Source: Simplicispira suum (GTDB lineage: Bacteria; Pseudomonadota; Gammaproteobacteria; Burkholderiales; Burkholderiaceae_C). From it: a stretch of DNA of 64,000 nucleotides. The notes beneath the pieces were generated by a model. That model saw only the letters and a list, made by a program, of their open reading frames with translations. It made no database searches and was not told the origin of the DNA. The stretch lies in contig NZ_CP027670.1 in NCBI RefSeq assembly GCF_003008595.1, positions 1 through 64,000 on the forward strand, read 5' to 3'. The stretch's first letter is position 1. Each line of letters begins with the position of its first letter. The translations under genes were made by a program, and so were the position numbers. Below are positions 1 to 7,427 of this stretch, one piece after another.

Positions 1-12
1 TTGGAGAAGAAC

Positions 13-984
13 ATGAGCAAAGTAGCAATCGATCGGAACATCCTCAAGGTCCTTCTGGCCTGCGCAGAGCATCATGTGGAGGATGTCGAGACCGGCATCG
101 AAGAGGGCTTGTACATCAAGTCCGAAAACACTGATTTGCAGTCGAAGCAGGCGGCATGTGCAGCCGCCGCCCAATTGGTAGAACCTGCTGAAGGCGCGTT
201 CGTAGAAGACATCACCGCCCCCTGCAAACAACCTCCGGTGCCTCGTGTACTGGTCGTTGTCCGCGGAGGGATCGCTGAACCTGTTTTCGATGAAGGCGTT
301 GAAGTAGCGGTCTTCGATTGGGACAACTACAAGAGCGACCCGGAGAGCACTGGCGGCGTCTCCACAAAATTTGCCGAATTGGCGAAGCCCCTTGGAATTC
401 CAGTGGCGCCGGATGAGGAGGCAATCGAAACGAGCGGCCAAGTGCGATACGTCATCCGCTCTTTGAGTGAGGCCGGCGAACCCTTGGGCGCTCCTGGCGC
501 CTTTTGGTCCAACGCTGATGGTTGGGGATGCTTGGAGACAGCCACCCATTTCTCGACCCGAGAAAGGATGTCTTTGAATTTTCCCCTGTCCGCAAGGCAG
601 GACGCTGAGTGGATGCTTGTGGAAGAGGCCAAAGACCTGGCAGCCGAAGCAAGCGCAAAGGCCGCAACTTTGCCAGCCTTTTCGCTGGTGAAAATTGGCG
701 CCGATTGGCTGCCCGATGACGTGACGGTCTCGGCCTATTCCAACGGCCGGCATTGGAACGGTTGGGCCATGCCCCGCTTCACTCTCGAAGCGGGTCATAG
801 CCTTCTCAAGCACATGCCTGACTTGAGCTACAACGGTGCGCGAGACGCATTCATCTCGAAGGATGCTCATGACGACCAGGCGGAGGAAGAAGTGTTCGCT
901 GCTGAGACGCTGATCGTCGGCGGAAGTCCCATCAAGACCTACGCCATTGGCGCTGGTAGTTGGTGCTGGTACCTCGCCGAATAG
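13..984 (+). CDS. Hypothetical plasmid protein, 323 aa
   Basis: Start chosen at ATG 13 because GGAG lies just upstream at 3-6; the in-frame TTG at 1 overlaps that ribosome binding site. The protein is soluble and acidic with no signal peptide. Its C-terminal third has an SNGRHWNGWAMP stretch followed by a possible nucleotide- or ligand-binding-like region. I do not recognise a named domain. It is the first of a run of same-strand genes with similar leader architecture, so it is probably a plasmid accessory function. Function unknown. Confidence 0.75.
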   Translation: MSKVAIDRNILKVLLACAEHHVEDVETGIEEGLYIKSENTDLQSKQAACAAAAQLVEPAEGAFVEDITAPCKQPPVPRVLVVVRGGIAEPVFDEGVEVAVFDWDNYKSDPESTGGVSTKFAELAKPLGIPVAPDEEAIETSGQVRYVIRSLSEAGEPLGAPGAFWSNADGWGCLETATHFSTRERMSLNFPLSARQDAEWMLVEEAKDLAAEASAKAATLPAFSLVKIGADWLPDDVTVSAYSNGRHWNGWAMPRFTLEAGHSLLKHMPDLSYNGARDAFISKDAHDDQAEEEVFAAETLIVGGSPIKTYAIGAGSWCWYLAE

Positions 985-1000
985 GCTGTTCAAAGATCCC

Positions 1001-1016
1001 AGCGGGCTTGCCCGCT
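1001..1016 (+). terminator. GC-rich hairpin after first gene
   Basis: AGCGGGCTTGCCCGCT forms a 6-bp stem with a 4-nt loop 17 nt after the stop codon. No U tract follows, so termination is uncertain; it may instead stabilise an mRNA end. Confidence 0.35.
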
Positions 1017-1100
1017 AGCTACTCCCCCAACGCAGGACGGCAACAGCCCCTGCAAAAACCCAGGCGCCTGCTCACCCCAGAGCGCCGCCCCATTTTTTAA

Positions 1101-1156
1101 CCCCTGCGGGAACACACCTCCCGCATGGGGGTGTGCCTCGCTTCTTTTCGGAGAAT
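1101..1156 (+). promoter_or_regulatory. Structured leader with possible pseudoknot
   Basis: CCCCTGCGGG (1101-1110) pairs with CCCGCATGGGG (1120-1130). The loop contains CACAC (1113-1117), which can pair with GTGTG just 3' of the stem (1131-1135). This interleaved order is an H-type pseudoknot. A T-rich stretch and GGAG follow directly before the ATG at 1160. The same layout recurs before other genes in the first 6 kb. The structure is inferred by eye. Confidence 0.5.
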
Positions 1157-1159
1157 GCC

Positions 1160-1753
1160 ATGACACAAACCACCCCCAAAGCCCACCCCGACCTGGCCAA
1201 GCCTGTTCGTACCCTGACCTGCACCTGCTGCGGCCAGCACACCCAAGGCCGCCAGTTCCACAACCAGGACACCGGCTTTGGCCTCGGCGACTGCTGCCAC
1301 GACTACGTGAAGCCCCGCGTCGAAGATATGGAACGCACCTACGGCATCCATGGCGTCCACTACAAGCTGGACCCCTTGGCCCTCGTGCGCGAAGTCGGGA
1401 AAAGCCTCACTGCCCCCAGACCGAATGGCGGATCTCGCAAAACCTCACCGACCGGTGGGGCGACATCAACCGCCACAATGAGGCCAACAAGCCGCTGGAG
1501 CTGCTCGAAGGCGATCCCGAACTGCTGGAACGCCTGCGCGCCCAGATGTGGGATGAAATCACCTTCGTGGTGCGCATGGACGGCCAGTTTGGTCTGCTCT
1601 ACGAGGTGGAATACTCCTCCCGCGAAAGCGAAGACAGAGGCGACCCCAAAGACCAAGCCTCCGACTGGTACAAGACCCTCAAGCCCCAAGCAGAGGTCGA
1701 ACAGGCCGTGCTCAAAGGAATGGAGTCTCTTGCTCAGCAATTCCCCCGCGTGA
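1160..1753 (+). CDS. Cys-rich protein, N-terminal part (frameshifted gene)
   Basis: ATG 1160 is preceded by GGAG. The first about 85 codons look genuine: a CTCC...CC cysteine cluster suggests a small metal-binding domain, then an acidic helical stretch ending REVGK. After about 1400 this frame loses coding character (rich in S, T, R and P). The +2 neighbouring frame becomes protein-like and runs to 1878. The likely intact gene is 1160-1878 with a one-base slip near the C run at 1409-1413. Sequencing error, mutation or programmed frameshift are all possible. Function unknown. Confidence 0.55.
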   Translation: MTQTTPKAHPDLAKPVRTLTCTCCGQHTQGRQFHNQDTGFGLGDCCHDYVKPRVEDMERTYGIHGVHYKLDPLALVREVGKSLTAPRPNGGSRKTSPTGGATSTATMRPTSRWSCSKAIPNCWNACAPRCGMKSPSWCAWTASLVCSTRWNTPPAKAKTEATPKTKPPTGTRPSSPKQRSNRPCSKEWSLLLSNSPA

Positions 1754-1878
1754 AATTCGGCGTACCCGAAGTGAAGTGGATCGTCGATGACCGCCCAGCA
1801 GCCTGGGCATTCGTCCCCGATGGCCTGCTCGATGAACAGCAACGCGAAACGCTCGGCAAAGCCCTTCTGGCGCTCTGA
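1405..1878 (+). pseudogene. C-terminal part of the frameshifted Cys-rich protein
   Basis: This frame carries convincing sequence from about 1410 (TEWRISQNLTDRWGDINR) through MWDEITFVV to a stop at 1878. The first in-frame ATG is only at 1546, inside the conserved-looking stretch, so an independent start there would truncate the domain. Read as one gene with the 1160 frame it gives about 238 residues. It precedes a small membrane-protein gene. Function unknown. Confidence 0.5.
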
Positions 1879-1958
1879 CGACACCCCTCAACAGTCCGCG
1901 AAAGCGGCTCGGGTGGGTGGAGCAACCCCGCCGCCCATCCCCTTCAGGAGACCCGTAC

Positions 1959-2177
1959 ATGGCCAATGGTCACGCACTGGTCAAGGAACAACTGCTGCAC
2001 ATGCTCTTCGGCACGATCACATTCGTCGTCCTGGGAGCCATCGCAGTCGGCCTTGACCTGGCTGCCGCATGGATCGCAAGACTCGGCGTCAGTCCCTTCA
2101 CCCACACGGCAATCGAAATCGCAGCCCATAGCCTGTTGACCATCGATTTGCTACTATTCGCTCTATACACCGCCTAA
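1959..2177 (+). CDS. Small two-helix membrane protein, 72 aa
   Basis: Start ATG 1959 follows AGGAG at 1946-1950 with good spacing; an upstream in-frame ATG at 1917 has no such site. Two hydrophobic segments are visible, about residues 16-36 and 49-70, so it probably sits in the inner membrane. It belongs to the run of small accessory genes. No family recognised. Confidence 0.65.
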   Translation: MANGHALVKEQLLHMLFGTITFVVLGAIAVGLDLAAAWIARLGVSPFTHTAIEIAAHSLLTIDLLLFALYTA

Positions 2178-2178
2178 T

Positions 2179-2193
2179 CGAGCTTCGGGCTCG
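2179..2193 (+). promoter_or_regulatory. Hairpin leader before 60-aa gene
   Basis: CGAGC-TTCGG-GCTCG stem-loop immediately before AAGGAG and a GTG start at 2210. It matches the hairpin-then-ribosome-binding-site pattern of the neighbouring leaders. Confidence 0.45.
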
Positions 2194-2209
2194 TCAAGGA
2201 GATGTTGAA

Positions 2210-2392
2210 GTGAAAACCACAACCAACTCCCTCCAGATCCGCCGCATCTTCCGCGACAGCCTCAAGCTGTACTTCGCGCCGCTGACGGGTGCCTACAAAG
2301 GCATCAAGAACGAGATGCTGCGCGTTGACCGCGAAATCGTGCGTGACCGAGGAGCACAAGCCAAGCGCAGCAATACTGCTCCGCACGCATAA
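2210..2392 (+). CDS. Small basic protein, 60 aa
   Basis: GTG start at 2210 with AAGGAG 10-15 nt upstream. Highly basic (many R and K), no membrane segment. Sequence such as IRRIFRDSLKLYFAPLTGAYKGIK suggests an amphipathic helix, possibly nucleic-acid binding. Followed by a structured non-coding element. Function unknown. Confidence 0.6.
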   Translation: MKTTTNSLQIRRIFRDSLKLYFAPLTGAYKGIKNEMLRVDREIVRDRGAQAKRSNTAPHA

Positions 2393-2407
2393 TCCAACCT
2401 AAGCCTC

Positions 2408-2556
2408 CATCTTCGGATGGGGCTTTCCAAAGCGTCCAACCATGGCGCTTCGGAAAGTCTTCTGTCCTGGCGCGTAACGCACCAGACGTTGGAACGGTAG
2501 CTAGGCCGTGCCCCAGGGCGAAAACAGCAAAAACGCTCAAAAGAGCAAACTCAACC
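2408..2556 (+). ncRNA. Candidate structured RNA element, copy 1
   Basis: GGGGC (2419-2423) pairs with GCCCC (2510-2514), enclosing inner helices: CTTTCC...GGAAAG with AAGCG/CGCTT inside, and CTGG...CCAG around GCG/CGC. CGGTAGCT and GGCCG precede the closing GCCCC, and AGGCGAA-like sequence plus a short hairpin follow. A second copy at 3830-3984 keeps the same elements (P1 span 96 versus 95 nt) with sequence changes in the stems. Could be a cis-regulatory or small RNA; transcription is not shown. Confidence 0.5.
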
Positions 2557-2608
2557 CGCACGGGCTTCATGCCCTCGGGCCTGGGGCTCGCGCATTTTGG
2601 AGAATCCA

Positions 2609-2923
2609 ATGCCCGCACCCCTCACAACAGAACTGCACTGCAAAGTCACCGTCACTGGGGACGCCAGCAGCGAAGAAGACCGCAGCATCCCCGGCACATA
2701 CGACTTCGAGGTCCACCTCAAGCGCGCCGTGAACCCCGCCGCCCTGACCGATGCGGAGAAATCCGAAATCGCCTGCCAGGTGTTCGACTGCTTCCATGAC
2801 CACATTGGCATCGACTTCCTTGAAGACTTCTTCATCGGAGTCTCGCTAGCCAGCGGTGCGGAACTCGTTGAAAACGACACGCCGCCCGTCGATCTGGTGG
2901 CCAAAGTGAGCTACGAAGCCTGA
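2609..2923 (+). CDS. Hypothetical protein, 104 aa
   Basis: ATG 2609 follows TTTTGGAG (2595-2602); the earlier in-frame ATG at 2597 overlaps that site. Acidic, probably alpha/beta, with EVHLKRAV and a helix with several Cys and Phe residues. It ends exactly where the next gene begins (TGA then ATG), so the two are probably translationally linked. Function unknown. Confidence 0.65.
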   Translation: MPAPLTTELHCKVTVTGDASSEEDRSIPGTYDFEVHLKRAVNPAALTDAEKSEIACQVFDCFHDHIGIDFLEDFFIGVSLASGAELVENDTPPVDLVAKVSYEA

Positions 2924-3253
2924 ATGCCAAAAATGCAAGCCAAAGCTCACAAAGCCACGGGCCTGACGTTTGAAGCCATCTTGGATGTGCTGGCCGACAG
3001 GACCGTGCTCGCTGCAAACCTCTCTCCTGCGGCGCCCTACCCGCAACGCATGTTGCCCGACAAGCCTTATCGGTTGGAACTCGGCCAATCCTCGTTCTAC
3101 GTCCACCGAGGGCCAACAATGCGCCCCCTGACGTTCAATGAAGAGCAAGCCGACACAGCCAAGCTGTCAGGCGACCGCTTGACCATGGAAGACGCCCAAG
3201 CATTCGTTCTCGACCTCGACCTGGCTCCTGCCGGATCCTGCGAGCAGAACTGA
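2924..3253 (+). CDS. Hypothetical protein, 109 aa
   Basis: Starts at ATG 2924 with no gap after the preceding stop, implying coupled translation. Soluble, mixed charge, no motif recognised. Last gene before another hairpin leader at 3264. Confidence 0.6.
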   Translation: MPKMQAKAHKATGLTFEAILDVLADRTVLAANLSPAAPYPQRMLPDKPYRLELGQSSFYVHRGPTMRPLTFNEEQADTAKLSGDRLTMEDAQAFVLDLDLAPAGSCEQN

Positions 3254-3263
3254 CAAACCTTTC

Positions 3264-3325
3264 CCCCCTCTGCGGGCACTTGATGCCCGCTGGGGCCAGT
3301 GCCCGCCTTTTTTCACAAAGGAGAA
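3264..3325 (+). promoter_or_regulatory. Structured leader before 153-aa gene
   Basis: CCCC and GCGGGC pair with GCCCGC and GGGG (3264-3294). The loop region CACT can face AGTG just downstream (3298-3301), giving the same interleaved layout as the leaders at 1101 and 5090, although this loop contact is short. A T6 run and AAAGGAGAAG follow before ATG 3332. Confidence 0.4.
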
Positions 3326-3331
3326 GCACTG

Positions 3332-3793
3332 ATGTCCATCAACCCCCAACAAGCCCGCGCCCTGCAGGCCCTGCGCAAAGCCATGGCCCTGGCCACCGAC
3401 AGCGGCCTCTTCGAAGTCATGACGGACCTCTCGGGGCCCGGCGTGGTTCCGGAGTTCACCGCCGCCGTGGCCAAGAGCGAAGCCTTCCTCCTGAAATCCA
3501 TCCGGATCGAGGGCTTCAACGTCCGCATCGTGGCCAAGGGCGAGCGCTACGGCCTCAATGACTGCCTGGTGCACGACAAGGACGAACCGCTGGTCGAATT
3601 CTTCGATGCGGCGCAGGACCATACGGTCTTCGGGCCGCTGGGCCAGTTCGTCAGCCGGTACTACCGCAGCACCCTGATGGAAAGCAAGAACCACGATGGA
3701 CTCTTGCTCGACACCGGAGCGCCGCACTGGCACATCGGAGCTGAAGGCATGCGCGCCGTGAAGGAATTCATTGGCACCGTGGTCGCCTGCTGA
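3332..3793 (+). CDS. Hypothetical protein, 153 aa
   Basis: Start ATG 3332 follows AAAGGAG. Soluble; N-terminal helix rich in Q, A and L, then alternating hydrophobic strands (VRIVAKGERYGLNDCLVHD). No catalytic motif seen. Preceded by a hairpin leader and followed by copy 2 of the structured element. Function unknown. Confidence 0.65.
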   Translation: MSINPQQARALQALRKAMALATDSGLFEVMTDLSGPGVVPEFTAAVAKSEAFLLKSIRIEGFNVRIVAKGERYGLNDCLVHDKDEPLVEFFDAAQDHTVFGPLGQFVSRYYRSTLMESKNHDGLLLDTGAPHWHIGAEGMRAVKEFIGTVVAC

Positions 3794-3829
3794 TGAGTCC
3801 CGAGGCCTGAACCGCCCCCACGAACCCCT

Positions 3830-3984
3830 CGTGCCCTCGGGCACGGGGCTTTCCCAAGCATCCGCCACGGGTGTTTTGGAAAGCGAATTCATCCCCATGG
3901 CTTAGTGCCCTGGACTGATGCGGTAGCTGGCCGCGCCCCAAAGGCGAATCAGCATTCAACCGGCGAAAGCCAACTTAACCACCC
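3830..3984 (+). ncRNA. Candidate structured RNA element, copy 2
   Basis: Matches the element at 2408-2556: GGGGC (3845-3849) and GCCCC (3935-3939) close a 95-nt domain that opens CTTTCC and carries GGAAAG and CGGTAGCT-GGCCG. AAAGGCGAATCAGCA and a GGCGAAAGCC hairpin follow. A 5' hairpin here is CGTGCCC-TCG-GGCACG. Both copies end AACT(C/T)AACC directly before a leader hairpin and gene. Confidence 0.5.
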
Positions 3985-4041
3985 TGACGGGCCCTGCGCC
4001 CACCAGGGCCGGTGTCCGTCTCTTTTTTAGGAGAACGGAAA
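3985..4041 (+). promoter_or_regulatory. Structured leader, twin of the one at 4681
   Basis: CACCCTGACGGGC opens the element and CCGGTGTCCGTCTC closes it, followed by T6 and AGGAGAACGGAAAATG. The same 5' and 3' segments occur at 4681-4742 around a different central hairpin (GGCCCTG/CAGGGCC here). CACC can pair with GGTG and GACGG with CCGTC, again interleaved. The near identity of the two copies up to and past the ATG suggests recent duplication of the leader. Confidence 0.5.
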
Positions 4042-4425
4042 ATGTCAAATTTCAATGCCGATGATTTCCCGCCAATCATCGTTGGTCGGCAGTATGAGTT
4101 CTATGCAGAAATGCAGCAGGCAGAAATGCCAGAGCACGCTCGCATGCGGAACTACACGGGCCAGACGGTCACTGTGACATCTGGGCCGCTGCCGAAGGAC
4201 GATGATGAGGGCTCAGACCTTTTCAGGATCCGTGCGGCAGACGGTCGAGAGTTTGAGGCCTTCGAGGAAGAGCTGTGCGGCTGGAACAAAGCTCATGGGC
4301 AATACTTCTGGCCTGACGGCACCTATGGGCCTGATAGGGACAAGCAGTACCTCGGCAACGAGAGGAATCTGCGAGCGCAACTCAATGGTGGACTCTACCT
4401 TGACCAGGTGGAGCGAGTAGCATGA
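4042..4425 (+). CDS. Hypothetical protein, 127 aa
   Basis: ATG 4042 follows AGGAGAACGGAAA in the duplicated leader. Acidic and soluble. The N-terminal MSNF is shared with the 4743 gene because the leader duplication extends into the coding start. Contains TGQTVTV, suggestive of a small beta domain. Overlaps the next gene by 4 nt (ATGA). Confidence 0.6.
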   Translation: MSNFNADDFPPIIVGRQYEFYAEMQQAEMPEHARMRNYTGQTVTVTSGPLPKDDDEGSDLFRIRAADGREFEAFEEELCGWNKAHGQYFWPDGTYGPDRDKQYLGNERNLRAQLNGGLYLDQVERVA

Positions 4426-4670
4426 CGCCTGAGATCAACGAGATCAGAGCCTTCGTGAACCGTGCTCCCAAGACATGGATGTTCCGCGACGGCGAATTGC
4501 TGAATTTCACACCTGCAAGGCATGCATGGCTGAACAAGATGGCCTCCGGGTCACTTGATCAACGCATCAACCGCAGAGCGGGGATCTGTACGCAGACACC
4601 GATCTGGAAGTACCCAACCATGAGTGCAATCCAGCGCAACCAGCGCAGGCGCATCAGGCGAGGGTACTGA
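4422..4670 (+). CDS. Hypothetical basic protein, 82 aa
   Basis: Begins in an ATGA overlap with the previous stop, so it is probably coupled. C-terminus strongly basic (RNQRRRIRR), compatible with nucleic acid binding. No domain recognised. Confidence 0.5.
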   Translation: MTPEINEIRAFVNRAPKTWMFRDGELLNFTPARHAWLNKMASGSLDQRINRRAGICTQTPIWKYPTMSAIQRNQRRRIRRGY

Positions 4671-4680
4671 AAATTTCAAC

Positions 4681-4742
4681 CACCCTGACGGGCATCTGTT
4701 GCCCTCGGGCCGGTGTCCGTCTCTTTTTTAGGAGAACGGAAA
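4681..4742 (+). promoter_or_regulatory. Structured leader, twin of the one at 3985
   Basis: Same start (CACCCTGACGGGC) and end (GGGCCGGTGTCCGTC, CT-rich stretch, T6, AGGAGAACGGAAAATG) as the 3985 leader. The middle differs: GGGCA-TCTGT-TGCCC replaces the other stem, so structure is kept while sequence changes. Confidence 0.5.
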
Positions 4743-4955
4743 ATGTCGAATTTCATTGAACCATCCACCTTAACGTCTGCATCATTGCTTGCGGATGGCG
4801 AGGTGCTTGGCCGTGATGGAGATGGCGGCATGATCCAGTGGGATGCTTCAAGCGGGGCGCCCTACAATTCGGGAGAGACGGTCGAAGAGTTTGGCTTGGA
4901 CAACTTGTCCGGGGCTGAGCTGAATCGACTGAATCTGGTGCAACGGTCTTCCTGA
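4743..4955 (+). CDS. Short hypothetical protein, 70 aa, probably truncated
   Basis: ATG 4743 sits behind the duplicated leader. The acidic sequence ends at 4955, while protein-like sequence continues in another frame from 4919 to 5047, so this gene may have lost its original C-terminus by frameshift or fusion. Function unknown. Confidence 0.45.
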   Translation: MSNFIEPSTLTSASLLADGEVLGRDGDGGMIQWDASSGAPYNSGETVEEFGLDNLSGAELNRLNLVQRSS

Positions 4956-5047
4956 CCGATGACGCTTACATCCGCGAACTGTTTGAAGACGAAATGCCCC
5001 AAACCGATGCGCAAGAAAGCAGCGAATCGGCCGCTGAAGCAGCCTGA
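4919..5047 (+). pseudogene. Gene remnant in a second frame
   Basis: Open from a stop at 4916 to TGA 5045-5047, with coding-like acidic sequence (TVFLTDDAYIRELFEDEMPQ) and no start codon. It overlaps the end of the 70-aa gene and probably represents its displaced C-terminus or another gene's tail. Confidence 0.4.
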
Positions 5048-5058
5048 CGACGAATGAC

Positions 5059-5140
5059 AAGCCCTCGGGCTTGCCGGAGCAAATTTCAACCCACGGGGTC
5101 ACCTATCCCCGTGGGGCGTGGTGACTTCACTTTTTGGAGC
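5059..5140 (+). promoter_or_regulatory. Leader with two hairpins and a clear pseudoknot
   Basis: A first hairpin, AAGCCC-TC-GGGCTT, lies at about 5059-5073. Then CCCACGGGG (5090-5098) pairs with CCCCGTGGG (5107-5115). Loop TCACC (5099-5103) is complementary to GGTGA (5120-5124) just 3' of the stem. T5 and GGAG precede ATG 5145. This is the cleanest H-type pseudoknot candidate of the set. Confidence 0.55.
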
Positions 5141-5144
5141 AACC

Positions 5145-6242
5145 ATGCAATACACACTCAGCACCTTCCAGGTGCGCCTCGCCGACATCGACAACGAGCC
5201 GATCTGGTTCACCTGCCAGGCCGAGGATAAAGAGCACGCCCAGGAGCAAGCGGAGAACGCCTACCCCGGGTACGTTCTGGTCAGCGTCAAGCGACTTCCT
5301 CAGATCAAGGCGGGTTCAACTGTCTGGTGGACCGACCCGGATAACGGCTTTTCTTCAGGCCGGTATCAGGTACTCAAGGTCTTGACGGAAAACGGTACGG
5401 TGGAGCATGAGGACGATCTGATCTTCCTCGTCAACGAGGCGGGCTCTCAGGTCGAAGCACTTGCCCATGAGATCTCGTCGCCACCGAGCATCGAGGAGCT
5501 GGCCATCCAACTTCTCAATTCGGAATCCGATGAGGGCTGCGAAGGCGGCTACACCGTCGTGAACCAACGACTCTTGCTCAATCTGATCTACGAGATTCAG
5601 CATACCGCGCTGCAGGCAAAGACTATGGCGGATGCTCGCGCTGAAATTTCAGCTCGGAATCTGCACGGAAACGTGGCAGAAGCAAAGCCTAGCCGCGCAG
5701 TTTCGTTGTCGGAAACGACACTCACATTCTCGCTGCCTGATGACTTCGGCGCGGGTTGGGAGTATGTCAACCAGCGACTTCATGGTGCGTCTCATGCATG
5801 GGCTGGCTCTTACGATAAGTCGGAGAGCGCAAACTTCGCGCATGAAGCGTTGATGCAGGTGCAGGGCGTCGATTCATCGTATTTGGCAACTGGCATGACA
5901 TGCAATGTCAGCTTCGTAGTCAATGACATTGCGGAGGCTGTGGCGATCCAGTCACGCCTGCAGGCGGTGGTCGATGCCTTTGAAAGCAAGCCGGAGCGCA
6001 GCATTTCAGTGCGAGGCTCCAACTTCTACGACTCCAAAGTCACGGAGTATGACGCGAACGATCCAGACGTTGAGATCGTGAGCGATATGCCCTATTTGAA
6101 CTATCTCGCCAAATACGTGCCGTTGGCCGAGGCGTTGCCCGCGCTTAGTGGGCACGATCTCGCAGCGTTGCGTGCCGAGGCGGATGAACACCAGCTTGCA
6201 AAGCAAGTGGACAAAGACGATTCACCGTCTCCAGGCATGTAA
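5145..6242 (+). CDS. Hypothetical protein, 365 aa
   Basis: ATG 5145 follows TTTTTGGAG. The N-terminal about 45 residues resemble a small alpha/beta module (TFQVRLADIDNEPIWFTCQAEDKEHAQEQAENAYPGYVLVSV). The middle is acidic and the C-terminus polar. No catalytic motif recognised. It is the last gene of the leader-associated run and is followed by a terminator. Confidence 0.7.
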   Translation: MQYTLSTFQVRLADIDNEPIWFTCQAEDKEHAQEQAENAYPGYVLVSVKRLPQIKAGSTVWWTDPDNGFSSGRYQVLKVLTENGTVEHEDDLIFLVNEAGSQVEALAHEISSPPSIEELAIQLLNSESDEGCEGGYTVVNQRLLLNLIYEIQHTALQAKTMADARAEISARNLHGNVAEAKPSRAVSLSETTLTFSLPDDFGAGWEYVNQRLHGASHAWAGSYDKSESANFAHEALMQVQGVDSSYLATGMTCNVSFVVNDIAEAVAIQSRLQAVVDAFESKPERSISVRGSNFYDSKVTEYDANDPDVEIVSDMPYLNYLAKYVPLAEALPALSGHDLAALRAEADEHQLAKQVDKDDSPSPGM

Positions 6243-6253
6243 ATGCCACACCC

Positions 6254-6293
6254 CAAAAGGCCACTGCGAACTTCGGTTCCGGTGGCTTTTTTC
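6254..6293 (+). terminator. Rho-independent terminator
   Basis: GGCCAC and GAAC pair with GTTC and GTGGC around a TTCG loop, followed by T6. It lies 12 nt after the stop of the 365-aa gene and separates it from the recombinase. Confidence 0.8.
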
Positions 6294-6414
6294 TTTGGTG
6301 CTCCGTTATCCAACTTTCCTTGATGCTGAGGAATGGCGCGGGATATGATCGAAAAAGAGCCTACGCGGCTCCCTCTCTGCATTTCGTCAGCCCCATCGAA
6401 TTACAGAGAGCAGC

Positions 6415-7095
6415 ATGCAGGACATAACACGCGCCAAGACCCTCCACCAAGGGCAGTTCAACCGCCTCATCAAGATCACCCAGGCCACGTCCCGCTACCC
6501 GGAGCGAGATGTGCTCGTTCTGATGCTGGGTCACCACTGCGGCATGCGGATCACCGAGATTTCGCGCATCACCGTGGCCGATGTGATGCACGCCTCGGGC
6601 AAGCTGCGCAGCGAAATCAGCATGCGCGAGGCGATCACCAAGGGGTGTCGCCAGCGATGCGCTTACCTGGTGTCCAGGCCTGCCATCCAGGCCCTGGAGA
6701 CCTACCTGCTGTATCGCATCGAAAAGGGCATTGGAGCCGCCTTCGTGCATGGTCAGTACCGTGGACTACTGCCTCACCAGCCGCTGATTTACAGCAGCCG
6801 TGGCGACGGGATGTCCCAGAACACCAAGCGGCGTGTACTGGAAACGGGCGAGAGCCGCGATTACAAGGCCTGCGACAGCCTGCAGTCGCATGTGACCAGG
6901 CTGTACCAGCGCGCGGGCATCAAGGGTGGTTCCAGCCACTCAGGACGCCGCACGTTCGCCAGCAAGGTGCTGGCCACCACGGGCGACATGGAGACCGTGG
7001 CACAGCTTCTTGGGCACACCAGTATCGATTGCTCGCAGCGCTACGTGGATGTTGACCAGGCCACGCTGCAGGCGATGTTTTCCGAGGCGGTTTGA
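6415..7095 (+). CDS. Small tyrosine recombinase, 226 aa
   Basis: Catalytic-domain features of the phage integrase family are visible: Arg I in GMRITEI (about 43), the H-x-x-R region in SSHSGRRTFAS (about 176-186), and LLGHTSIDCSQRYVDV with the second His/Tyr nucleophile near residues 200-212. It is short for the family and lacks a clear N-terminal core-binding domain, as in several plasmid resolvase-type recombinases. It may resolve plasmid multimers or mark a past integration; no att site was identified. Directly upstream of higBA. Confidence 0.8.
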   Translation: MQDITRAKTLHQGQFNRLIKITQATSRYPERDVLVLMLGHHCGMRITEISRITVADVMHASGKLRSEISMREAITKGCRQRCAYLVSRPAIQALETYLLYRIEKGIGAAFVHGQYRGLLPHQPLIYSSRGDGMSQNTKRRVLETGESRDYKACDSLQSHVTRLYQRAGIKGGSSHSGRRTFASKVLATTGDMETVAQLLGHTSIDCSQRYVDVDQATLQAMFSEAV

Positions 7096-7103
7096 TTGCT
7101 CTA

Positions 7104-7132
7104 TTGATGCGCGATGCGCTACACACTACAAT
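7104..7132 (+). promoter_or_regulatory. Probable higBA promoter
   Basis: TTGATG (7104-7109), 17-bp spacer, TACAAT (7127-7132). The -10 lies 8 nt before the toxin ATG at 7140, so the transcript would be nearly leaderless or start just ahead of the gene. Confidence 0.5.
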
Positions 7133-7139
7133 ATCAACA

Positions 7140-7418
7140 ATGATCAAGAGCTTCAGGCACAAAGGGCTGCAGCGGTATTTTGAGACAGGGAGCAAGGCGG
7201 GCATTCAAGCTGCACACGCCCCTCGGCTGCGTTTGCAACTGGCGGCCCTCAACCAGGCAACCAAGCCCGAAGACATGTCGGCTCCTGCTTGGGCGCTTCA
7301 CCCATTGAAAGGTGGCCTAAAAGGGCATTGGGCCGTCACCGTGAATGGCAACTGGCGCATGGTTTTCACCTTCGACGGAACCGACGCTGTATTGGTGGAC
7401 TACCTGGACTACCACTGA
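7140..7418 (+). CDS. higB: HigB-like toxin (RelE/ParE superfamily), 92 aa
   Basis: Matches HigB/RelE-type mRNA interferases: MIKSFRHKGLQRYFETGS at the N-terminus and the late block GHWAVTVNGNWRMVFTFDGTD...DYLDYH. Family members cleave mRNA at the ribosome. ATG 7140 is preferred to the longer upstream start at 7092, which overlaps the recombinase gene. The antitoxin gene follows after 9 nt, the toxin-first order typical of higBA. Confidence 0.85.
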   Translation: MIKSFRHKGLQRYFETGSKAGIQAAHAPRLRLQLAALNQATKPEDMSAPAWALHPLKGGLKGHWAVTVNGNWRMVFTFDGTDAVLVDYLDYH

Positions 7419-7427
7419 GAGAAAGAC

